Below are positions 58,115-64,000 of a DNA stretch of 64,000 nucleotides, piece by piece. The notes below the pieces were generated by a model, which had not been told where the DNA came from, made no database searches, and saw only the letters and a program-made list of their open reading frames with translations. The stretch's first letter is position 1; every line of letters begins with the position of its first letter. Position numbers and translations under genes: made by a program. The stretch is from NCBI RefSeq assembly GCF_031882575.1, contig NZ_CP134772.1, positions 1,879,001 through 1,943,000 on the forward strand, given 5' to 3'. The DNA comes from Pseudomonas sp. VD-NE ins (GTDB taxonomy: Bacteria; Pseudomonadota; Gammaproteobacteria; Pseudomonadales; Pseudomonadaceae).

Positions 58115-59989
58115 ATGAGTCACCCCTCACAGTTCAACCTGCTGCGCACGCGGCGCTTCTTGCCGTTTTTCATCACGCAGTCGCTTGGTGCGTTCAACGA
58201 CAACGTGTTCAAGCAGTCACTGATTCTCGCCATTCTCTATCGCTTGACCATCGAGGGTGACCGCTCGATTTGGGTCAATCTGTGCGCGCTGCTGTTTATT
58301 CTGCCGTTCTTTTTGTTCTCGGCATTGGCCGGGCAGTTCGGGGAGAAGTTCGCCAAAGACGCGCTGATCCGTCTGATCAAACTCGCGGAAATCGCGATCA
58401 TGGCCGTAGGATCAATCGGTTTCCTCTTTGATCACTTGTCGCTGATGCTGGTGGCACTGTTCGCCATGGGCACGCACTCGGCGCTGTTTGGACCGGTGAA
58501 ATATTCGATCCTGCCGCAGGCCTTGCGCGAGGATGAGCTGGTGGGTGGTAACGGCCTGGTGGAGATGGGTACGTTTCTGGCGATTCTCGCCGGGACGATT
58601 GGTGCCGGGGTCATTATGTCGTCGACCCATTACGCGCCGCTGGTCTCGACTGCCATTGTCGGCATTGCCGTGCTGGGCTATCTGGCCAGTCGCAGCATTC
58701 CGCGCGCAGCGGCTTCCTCTCCGGAGATGCGCCTGAACTGGAACATCTTCAGTCAATCCTGGGCCACCCTGAAGCTCGGTCTGGGCCAGACGCCAGCGGT
58801 GTCGCGTTCGATAGTCGGCAACTCGTGGTTCTGGTTTGTCGGGGCGATTTACCTGACGCAGATTCCGGCCTACGCCAAGGAATGGATGCACGGCGATGAG
58901 ACCGTGGTCACGCTGATCCTCACGGTGTTCTCGGTGGGTATTGCGTTGGGTTCGATGCTTTGCGAAAAGCTGTCCGGGCGCAAGGTCGAGATCGGTCTGG
59001 TGCCGTTCGGCTCGTTTGGTTTGACGGTATTCGGTCTGTTGTTGTGGTGGCATTCCGGCGGAATTCCTGACAGCGTCACCGGCCACAGCTGGATTGAAGT
59101 GCTGGGCTTCGTGCACACCTGGGCGGTGTTGGTCGACATTCTCGGTCTCGGCATCTTTGGTGGTTTTTACATCGTGCCGCTGTATGCCTTGATCCAGTCG
59201 CGAACCGCCGAAAACGAGCGGGCGCGGGTGATTGCCGCCAACAACATTCTCAACGCGTTGTTTATGGTGGTGTCGGCCATCGTCTCGATTGTGTTGTTGA
59301 GTGTGGCCAAGCTGTCGATCCCGCAGTTGTTTCTCGTGGTGTCGCTGCTGAACATCGGCGTCAACGCTTACATCTTCAAGATCGTCCCCGAATTCAGCAT
59401 GCGCTTCATGATCTGGCTGCTCAGCCATTCCATGTACCGCGTCGAGCACCGCAACCTTGAGGCGATTCCCGATGAGGGCGCCGCGCTGTTAGTGTGCAAT
59501 CACGTGTCGTTCGTCGATGCGTTGCTGATTGGTGGTGCAGTGCGTCGGCCGATTCGCTTTGTCATGTACTACAAAATCTACAACCTGCCGGTGCTGAACT
59601 TTATCTTCCGCACGGCGGGGACAATCCCGATTGCCGGACGTAATGAAGACATCCAGATTTACGAAAAGGCCTTCACCCGTATTGCTCAGTATCTGAAGGA
59701 CGGAGAGTTGGTGTGCATCTTCCCGGAGGGCAAGTTGACGGCGGATGGCGAGATGAACGAGTTCAGAGGCGGGCTGACGCGGATTCTCGAGGAGACGCCG
59801 GTACCGGTGATTCCGTTGGCATTGCGGGGGTTGTGGGGGAGTTTCTTCAGTCGCGATCCGAACAAGGGCTTGTTTCACCGGTTGTGGTCGCGGGTGACGT
59901 TGGTGGCGGGTTCGCCGGTGGACGTTGATGCGGCTGAGCCGGCGAAGTTGCAGGCGTTGGTCGGGGAGTTGCGCGGGACAGTCAGATAG
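58115..59989 (+). CDS. MFS lysophospholipid transporter-acyltransferase fusion (LplT-PlsC type)
   Basis: 624 residues. An N-terminal MFS domain (about 1-410) begins with FLPFFITQSLGAFNDNVFKQ, as in LplT. A C-terminal PlsC-type acyltransferase (about 430-624) has the HX4D motif in CNHVSFVDALLIGG and the second block in FPEGKLTADGEMNEF. The fusion lacks the acyl-ACP synthetase domain present in the full LplT-Aas proteins. Expected role: flip lysophospholipid inward and re-acylate it. Start MSHPSQFNLLRTRR at 58115; the upstream frame has no Shine-Dalgarno. Confidence 0.9.
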   Translation: MSHPSQFNLLRTRRFLPFFITQSLGAFNDNVFKQSLILAILYRLTIEGDRSIWVNLCALLFILPFFLFSALAGQFGEKFAKDALIRLIKLAEIAIMAVGSIGFLFDHLSLMLVALFAMGTHSALFGPVKYSILPQALREDELVGGNGLVEMGTFLAILAGTIGAGVIMSSTHYAPLVSTAIVGIAVLGYLASRSIPRAAASSPEMRLNWNIFSQSWATLKLGLGQTPAVSRSIVGNSWFWFVGAIYLTQIPAYAKEWMHGDETVVTLILTVFSVGIALGSMLCEKLSGRKVEIGLVPFGSFGLTVFGLLLWWHSGGIPDSVTGHSWIEVLGFVHTWAVLVDILGLGIFGGFYIVPLYALIQSRTAENERARVIAANNILNALFMVVSAIVSIVLLSVAKLSIPQLFLVVSLLNIGVNAYIFKIVPEFSMRFMIWLLSHSMYRVEHRNLEAIPDEGAALLVCNHVSFVDALLIGGAVRRPIRFVMYYKIYNLPVLNFIFRTAGTIPIAGRNEDIQIYEKAFTRIAQYLKDGELVCIFPEGKLTADGEMNEFRGGLTRILEETPVPVIPLALRGLWGSFFSRDPNKGLFHRLWSRVTLVAGSPVDVDAAEPAKLQALVGELRGTVR

Positions 59990-60007
59990 TTGGTGTCTGT
60001 ACTGGCT

Positions 60008-60098
60008 CATCGCTGGCAAGCCAGCTCCCACAAAGATCTTCAGTGAACACCTGTTTGTGTACAGCATTGAACCTGTGGGAGCTGGCTTGCCAGCGATG
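60008..60098. repeat. REPIN between fusion acyltransferase and sugE
   Basis: Arms catcgctggcaagccagctc and gagctggcttgccagcgatg (cagctccc class). It lies between convergent genes and ends 12 bases before the sugE stop. Confidence 0.9.
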
Positions 60099-60109
60099 GG
60101 GCCAGTGGC

Positions 60110-60424
60110 TTAAGCGCTGACCTTAAGGCCAATCAGCCCGGTAATGATCAACGCCACACTGGCCAGACGAATCAACGCCATCGACTCGCCGAACAGAATG
60201 ATTCCGGCAATCACCGTGCCCACGGCACCGACACCGGTCCAGATCGCATAGGCCGTGCCCAGCGGCAATTCCTTCATCGCAAGGCCCAACAGGCCAAGGC
60301 TGATGGCCATGGCCGCAACGGTCAGAACGGTGGGGAGTGGGCGGGTGAAGCCGTCGGTGTATTTCAGGCCGACGGCCCAGCCGACTTCGAACAGGCCGGC
60401 GAAAAACAGAATGATCCAGGACAT
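60110..60424 (-). CDS. sugE: SugE/Gdx-type SMR transporter (guanidinium exporter)
   Basis: 104-residue small multidrug resistance protein with four helices. [20 protein letters not shown] contains the conserved Glu of helix 1. [11 protein letters not shown] and [17 protein letters not shown] are SugE-type signatures. A guanidine-II riboswitch directly upstream (60445-60496) identifies the substrate as guanidinium rather than quaternary ammonium compounds. Shine-Dalgarno GGAGG 5 bases before the ATG. Confidence 0.96.
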   Translation of the reverse strand: MSWIILFFAGLFEVGWAVGLKYTDGFTRPLPTVLTVAAMAISLGLLGLAMKELPLGTAYAIWTGVGAVGTVIAGIILFGESMALIRLASVALIITGLIGLKVSA

Positions 60425-60444
60425 GAGAGACCTCCATCGATTGA

Positions 60445-60496
60445 CGGGGTCGTCCCCAGATTAATAACTCGATCGAGCCGCAGGGTCGTCCCCGCG
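60445..60496 (-). promoter_or_regulatory. Guanidine-II riboswitch (mini-ykkC)
   Basis: On the minus strand two hairpins with identical ACGA loops lie in a row: GCGGGGACGACCCTGC (stem with one G-U pair) and GGGGACGACCCC. They are separated by about 22 bases and followed by GGAGG and the sugE ATG. Two short stems with ACGR loops are the complete signature of this class. Guanidine binding exposes the ribosome site downstream. Confidence 0.92.
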
Positions 60497-60543
60497 TTGC
60501 GCGATAGTTTGACCAGCATTAACCCGGGGATCAAGTTTCGAGG

Positions 60544-61509
60544 TCAGTCGGCCGCTTGCTGCGACAGTGCCTCGCGATCTTGCTTTTCACTCATGCGTCG
60601 GAAGTAAGTCGACAGCAGTGCGCCGGAGATATTGTGCCAGACGCTGAACAGCGCACTCGGCACCGCCGCCAACGGCGAAAAATGTGCACTGGCCAATGCC
60701 GCGCCCAACCCCGAATTCTGCATGCCCACTTCCAGCGCCAGCGACTTGCGCTGGGCCAACGGCAACTTGAACAGGCGTCCGGTGAAGTAGCCCAGCAAAT
60801 AACCGAAGCTGTTGTGCAGCATTACTACAGCCATGATCAGCAGACCGGACTCAGCGATTTTTGCCTGACTGGCAGCCACTACGGCAGTCACGATGATCAC
60901 GATGCTGACCACCGACACCAGTGGCAACACATCGACGGCGTGACGAACCTTGTCGCCAAGCAAGCGCTGGGCAACCACGCCAAGAATGATCGGCAACAAC
61001 ACCACTTGCAGGATCGACCAGAACAGCTCCATGAACGACACCGGCAACCACGCCGAAGCCAGCAGCCAGATCAGCGCCGGGGTCAGCAGCGGGGCGAGGA
61101 GGGTGGTGACGGCGGCAATGGCCACCGACAACGCCAGATCACCACGGGCCAGCCAGGTCATCACGTTGGACGAGGTGCCGCTCGGGCAGCAACCGACCAG
61201 AATCACCCCGACGGCGATTTCCGGCGGCAGGTGAAATATCTGGCAGAGCAACCACGCCACACCGGGCATGATCACGAAATGTGCAACCACGCCCAGCGCC
61301 ACGCGCCATGGATGGCGGGCAACGGCAGCGAAGTCGTCGAGTTTGAGGGTCAGGCCCATGCCGAACATCACCAGGCCCAGCAACGGTACGATCGCACTTT
61401 TCAGGCCGAGGAACCACGCCGGTTGCAGGAACGCAATCACCGCGAAAATCAGAACCCAGTAAGCGAATGTGTTGCCGACAAAGCGGCTGAGTGCAGCCAG
61501 TGCGCGCAT
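60544..61509 (-). CDS. Bile acid:sodium symporter (BASS) family transporter
   Basis: 321-residue, about ten-helix inner-membrane protein of the BASS/SBF family. GMGLTLKLDDF is present in the first third, and GCCPSGTSSNVMTWLARGD holds the sodium-site crossover motif. VGMQNSGLGAALASAHF is the second conserved block. ATG at 61509 (MRALAALSRFVGNTFAYW) has AAGGA; the longer frame from 61545 has no support. Bacterial members transport organic acids or keto acids; substrate unknown. The sugE riboswitch begins 48 bases downstream. Confidence 0.9.
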   Translation of the reverse strand: MRALAALSRFVGNTFAYWVLIFAVIAFLQPAWFLGLKSAIVPLLGLVMFGMGLTLKLDDFAAVARHPWRVALGVVAHFVIMPGVAWLLCQIFHLPPEIAVGVILVGCCPSGTSSNVMTWLARGDLALSVAIAAVTTLLAPLLTPALIWLLASAWLPVSFMELFWSILQVVLLPIILGVVAQRLLGDKVRHAVDVLPLVSVVSIVIIVTAVVAASQAKIAESGLLIMAVVMLHNSFGYLLGYFTGRLFKLPLAQRKSLALEVGMQNSGLGAALASAHFSPLAAVPSALFSVWHNISGALLSTYFRRMSEKQDREALSQQAAD

Positions 61510-61545
61510 GGCTTGATCCTTATTATTGGTTACACCAACAAACAC

Positions 61546-61635
61546 TGTGGGAGCTGGCTTGCCAGCGATGGCGGCGTGTCAGACTCCATATAAGCCATCT
61601 GTAACACCGCTATCGCTGGCAAGCCAGCTCCCACA
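61546..61635. repeat. REPIN upstream of the BASS gene
   Basis: Arms tgtgggagctggcttgccag and ctggcaagccagctcccaca with a 40-base middle, in the orientation opposite to the copies at 42741 and 60008. It lies between the BASS gene start and the rdgC stop. Confidence 0.9.
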
Positions 61636-61670
61636 TTTGAACCGATTCCTTCACCAGGAACTGGTTGGCT

Positions 61671-62591
61671 TTAGATTCCTTGCGGAGTCTCTTCACCGCC
61701 CAATGCTTCAACCAGCGCCGGCAGGAAATCACCGAAAGTCAGCATCATCAGGGTGAAGCTGGCATCCAGTTGACCCAGCGCTTCATCACCACCGTCCTGC
61801 TCTGCCTGATCCTGCAACAGATCTTCGAACTTCAGACGCTTGACGGTCATCTTGTCATCGAGCATGAACGACAGTTTGTCCTGCCAGGCCAACGACAATT
61901 GAGTCACGACCTTGCCAGTGCTCAGGTGCAGCTGGATTTCTTCGCTGGTCAGGTCCTGACGCTTGCAACGGACGATACCGCCGTCTTCGTGGGTGTCGCG
62001 CAGTTCGCACTCGTCGAGTACATAGAAGTCGTCGGCGGCTTTTTGCGTGGTGACCCATTCGGTCATGGTCGCGGTTGGCGACATTTTTACCGTCAGTGGA
62101 CGGACGGGCAGGGTGCCGATCACTTCACGCAGGGTCGACAGCAGGTCTTCAGCGCGTTTCGGGCTGGCCGAGTTGACCAGGATCAGGCCCTGTTTTGGCG
62201 CGATGGCGGCGAAGGTCGACGAGCGACGGATAAAGGCGCGCGGCAGGAACGCCTGGATGATTTCATCCTTGATCTGGTCGCGTTCCTTCTTATAGACCTT
62301 GCGCATCTGCTCGGCTTCGATCTCCTCGACCTTTTCCTTGACCGCGTCACGCACGACGCTGCCCGGCAGAATGCGTTCTTCTTTACGCGCGGAGATCAGC
62401 AGGAAGTCACCGCTGACGTGCACCAATGGAGCATCTTCGCCTTTGCCGAACGGCGCGACGAAACCGTAGGTGGTCAACTCCTGGCTTGCACATGGACGCG
62501 CCAGTTTGGTGGCCAGTGCAGTTTCCAGCGCCTCGGCATCGACAGGCAGGTCTTGGGTCAGGCGATAGATAAGCAGGTTTTTGAACCACAT
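61671..62591 (-). CDS. rdgC: Recombination-associated protein RdgC
   Basis: Ring-shaped DNA-binding protein that competes with RecA and affects recombination. 306 residues, the usual length. It begins [20 protein letters not shown], then FVSF-type [36 protein letters not shown], and ends [18 protein letters not shown]. The ATG at 62591 was chosen over the longer frame from 62615 because family members start MWFKN. Its Shine-Dalgarno (aggagaga) is good. Confidence 0.95.
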   Translation of the reverse strand: MWFKNLLIYRLTQDLPVDAEALETALATKLARPCASQELTTYGFVAPFGKGEDAPLVHVSGDFLLISARKEERILPGSVVRDAVKEKVEEIEAEQMRKVYKKERDQIKDEIIQAFLPRAFIRRSSTFAAIAPKQGLILVNSASPKRAEDLLSTLREVIGTLPVRPLTVKMSPTATMTEWVTTQKAADDFYVLDECELRDTHEDGGIVRCKRQDLTSEEIQLHLSTGKVVTQLSLAWQDKLSFMLDDKMTVKRLKFEDLLQDQAEQDGGDEALGQLDASFTLMMLTFGDFLPALVEALGGEETPQGI

Positions 62592-62701
62592 GGGGTGAGT
62601 CTCTCCTTTATACAAAGGGGGGCATTATTGTCTTCGCCGTCTCATAGGCCAACCCTTCTCTAAGCCTTTGGAAGGCCTGAGAAAATTATTTAAAAAAGTG
62701 C

Positions 62702-62730
62702 TTGCCAGAGGTTGGGTCGCTCCGTAGAAT
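62702..62730 (+). promoter_or_regulatory. tRNA operon promoter
   Basis: TTGCCA at 62702-62707 and TAGAAT at 62725-62730 with a 17-base spacer. A GC-rich discriminator (gcgcgcc) follows the -10, as in stringently controlled stable-RNA promoters. It is 20 bases before tRNA-Val. Confidence 0.85.
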
Positions 62731-62750
62731 GCGCGCCACACCGAAGCGAA

Positions 62751-62826
62751 GGGTGATTAGCTCAGCTGGGAGAGCGTCTGCCTTACAAGCAGAATGTCGG
62801 CGGTTCGATCCCGTCATCACCCACCA
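62751..62826 (+). tRNA. tRNA-Val (anticodon TAC), copy 1
   Basis: 76 bases including encoded CCA. Acceptor GGGTGAT/ATCACCC, D-arm with AGCTCAGCTGGGAGAGC, anticodon arm CTGCCTTACAAGCAG (TAC), T-arm with GGTTCGATCC, and discriminator A. Confidence 0.97.
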
Positions 62827-62845
62827 TTCGTTTCAAGTGTTTAGC

Positions 62846-62922
62846 GCAGCGGTAGTTCAGTCGGTTAGAATACCGGCCTGTCACGCCGGGGGTCGCGGGT
62901 TCGAGTCCCGTCCGCTGCGCCA
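62846..62922 (+). tRNA. tRNA-Asp (anticodon GTC), copy 1
   Basis: 77 bases including encoded CCA. Acceptor GCAGCGG/CCGCTGC, D-arm AGTTCAGTCGGTTAGAAT, anticodon arm CGGCCTGTCACGCCG (GTC), T-arm GGGTTCGAGTCCC, discriminator G. Separated from tRNA-Val by 19 bases and surely co-transcribed. Confidence 0.97.
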
Positions 62923-62962
62923 TATTCGGTAACCTGGACCACTGAACGCCAGGTCACCACGG

Positions 62963-62988
62963 AAAAACCCGCCAAGGCGGGTTTTTTT
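62963..62988 (+). terminator. Terminator of the first tRNA operon
   Basis: AAAAACCCGCC aa GGCGGGTTTTTTT, 40 bases after tRNA-Asp. A trailer hairpin (62928-62958) lies between. Confidence 0.93.
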
Positions 62989-63063
62989 CTGCTCCAAGGT
63001 TGTACCCGCGGGATGTGTCGTTTCACTGGTTTTCGGATTTATTTGAAAAAAACTTCAATTAAA

Positions 63064-63093
63064 TCAACACATTACGAAAACTTGTGGCATAAT
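63064..63093 (+). promoter_or_regulatory. Possible promoter of the second tRNA cassette
   Basis: CATAAT at 63088-63093 with a weak -35 (tcaaca at 63064-63069, 18-base spacer). An AT-rich stretch (aattaaatcaacacatt) lies over and upstream of it. The spacer differs completely from that of copy 1. Confidence 0.5.
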
Positions 63094-63113
63094 GCGTCCC
63101 GTAACGAAGCGAA

Positions 63114-63189
63114 GGGTGATTAGCTCAGCTGGGAGAGCGTCTGCCTTACAAGCAGAATGTCGGCGGTTCGATCCCGTCATCACCCACCA
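63114..63189 (+). tRNA. tRNA-Val (anticodon TAC), copy 2
   Basis: Identical by eye to the copy at 62751, exactly 363 bases downstream of it. Encoded CCA; same anticodon arm CTGCCTTACAAGCAG. Confidence 0.97.
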
Positions 63190-63208
63190 TTCGTTTCAAG
63201 CGTTTCGC

Positions 63209-63285
63209 GCAGCGGTAGTTCAGTCGGTTAGAATACCGGCCTGTCACGCCGGGGGTCGCGGGTTCGAGTCCCGTCCGCTGCGCCA
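63209..63285 (+). tRNA. tRNA-Asp (anticodon GTC), copy 2
   Basis: Identical by eye to the copy at 62846, again 363 bases downstream of it. Encoded CCA. The 19-base Val-Asp spacer differs at only a few positions between copies. Confidence 0.97.
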
Positions 63286-63323
63286 TATTCGGAATCTGGA
63301 ACACTGAACGCCAGATTCCACAG

Positions 63324-63348
63324 AAAGCCCGCCTAGTGCGGGCTTTTT
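63324..63348 (+). terminator. Terminator of the second tRNA operon
   Basis: AAAGCCCGC ctagt GCGGGCTTTTT after tRNA-Asp copy 2. Same place as in copy 1 but a different stem sequence. Confidence 0.92.
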
Positions 63349-63490
63349 GCTGTCTGGCGTTTGAGTATTTTTCGCTGCATATATCTATGTAGTGCCTGCC
63401 AGCCAAGCCGCTTTCGGACAATGGGCAACGTTGTTCATGACTCATTTCGCGTCATGAATTGGTTCAATTGCCTACCGAGAGACTGAGTTC

Positions 63491-64000
63491 ATGAGTGATT
63501 CCCTTCAAGCAGAAGCTGCCCAAAAATTGTTGGACCTAGCATTTTTGGCCAGCAAACCGTCATTCCTTGAGTGTGATGACGCCGCCGCCTTTCTCCATGG
63601 CATGAAGTGGGAGGCAAAAACCGAGGTTCTCTGGTTTATCCTGGAAAATAGCCGAGGACGGTATCTTTGTGCCGAGTTCGTAGAACCCGGTGCACTGAAA
63701 GTGCGTAACGACAGCAAACCCAACGACGATTCACTCTTTGTATCCAAGTGTGTAAGGGGCCAACTGTGCGTCCCTACCGGGTATACCGTCGCCGCCAGTT
63801 TTCATTTACGTCCATTTGCAGCCAAGGGGGCGTCAGAAAGCCAAGAGGATTTTGAATACCGTGTTCGCTTTTTTTCGTTTTCCGATCTGTGGAAAGTCAT
63901 GAACCCACGTCGCCATTATTCCAAGTGTTATCTGTCCATAGGTCAAGACGGTCTTATCTCATACGCTTCAACTGCATCAGACTTTGAGCTTGAGTTGGCC
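63491..64000 (+). CDS. Unrecognised protein, cut by the right edge
   Basis: The reading frame is open from the ATG at 63491 to the end of the window (170 codons, no stop). It begins MSDSLQAEAAQKLLDLAFLA, then FLECDDAAAFLHGMKW, SRGRYLCAEFVEPGA, TGYTVAASFHLRPF and FSFSDLWKVMNPRRHYSKCY. No signal peptide. The codon use is AT-richer than in the neighbours, and it starts 205 bases after a tRNA gene, both common for transferred genes. The DDAA and ASFHLRP segments faintly recall DUF4329 proteins; this is a guess. An antisense frame at 63505-63747 is a shadow. Confidence 0.75.
   Translation, partial: MSDSLQAEAAQKLLDLAFLASKPSFLECDDAAAFLHGMKWEAKTEVLWFILENSRGRYLCAEFVEPGALKVRNDSKPNDDSLFVSKCVRGQLCVPTGYTVAASFHLRPFAAKGASESQEDFEYRVRFFSFSDLWKVMNPRRHYSKCYLSIGQDGLISYASTASDFELELA

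Noticed and set aside
62702..63307. Two similar open frames of 71-76 codons covering the tRNA genes
   Set aside because: They are translations of tRNA sequence; the resemblance between them comes from the duplicated tRNA cassette.
63505..63747. 80-codon minus-strand frame at the right edge
   Set aside because: It lies opposite the longer open frame starting at 63491, which has a proper start and no stop to the window end.

Overview
The window is chromosomal DNA from a Pseudomonas, most likely of the P. fluorescens group. The evidence is the protein sequences (SdhD, SucA, HtpG and CobB closely resemble Pseudomonas versions as I remember them), the sdhCDAB-sucAB-lpdG-sucCD order, GC-rich third codon positions, and many Pseudomonas-type palindromic REP/REPIN elements. 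It reads as ordinary core genome with no prophage, IS element or CRISPR array. The only accessory-looking DNA is at the extreme right edge.

Layout: 1-11.4 kb is the TCA-cycle supercluster: succinate dehydrogenase (sdhC, cut at the left edge, then DAB), 2-oxoglutarate dehydrogenase (sucA, sucB, lpdG) and succinyl-CoA synthetase (sucCD), ended by a terminator. 11.7-18.6 kb carries brnQ, two small membrane proteins, a lipoprotein, two hot-dog thioesterases, htpG and a dienelactone hydrolase. 18.6-19.05 kb is a repeat array with a 142-bp period. 19-26 kb has pirin, an OsmC protein, an amidohydrolase, a chemoreceptor, a DUF3108 protein and purMN. 26.4-33.2 kb has a DUF2066 protein, a PerM-type permease, hda, two NlpC/P60 lipoproteins, a sorbosone-dehydrogenase-like lipoprotein and a hypothetical protein.

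33.4-42.7 kb is the late cobalamin pathway: a cobalamin riboswitch followed by cobO-cobB-bluB-cbiB-cobD-cobQ and, after a REPIN, cobU-cobT-cobC-cobS. Together these adenosylate and amidate the corrin ring, make the dimethylbenzimidazole base and the aminopropanol arm, and assemble the nucleotide loop. Corrin-ring synthesis and cobalt insertion are not encoded here. 42.9-50.8 kb has a MarR/MFS pair with a 41-residue membrane protein, a periplasmic glutathione peroxidase, a FadL porin, small hypothetical genes, a 0.96-kb gene-poor stretch, a small Sel1-like protein and rmuC.

50.8-62.6 kb has an SSS-type hybrid histidine kinase (MxtR-like), a TetR/MFS pair around a perfect 17-bp inverted repeat, a cupin, a TDT transporter, an LplT-PlsC fusion, sugE behind a guanidine-II riboswitch, a bile-acid-symporter-family transporter and rdgC. 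62.7-63.3 kb holds two tandem tRNA-Val/tRNA-Asp cassettes. The window ends inside an unrecognised, AT-richer gene.

I found no clearly unprecedented system. The observations most worth checking are the REPIN that encodes the CobB tail and the bluB start region, the guanidine-II riboswitch, the two operator systems, the promoter-terminator leader before the second NlpC gene, the 142-bp repeat array, and the gene-poor 47.9-48.9 kb stretch.
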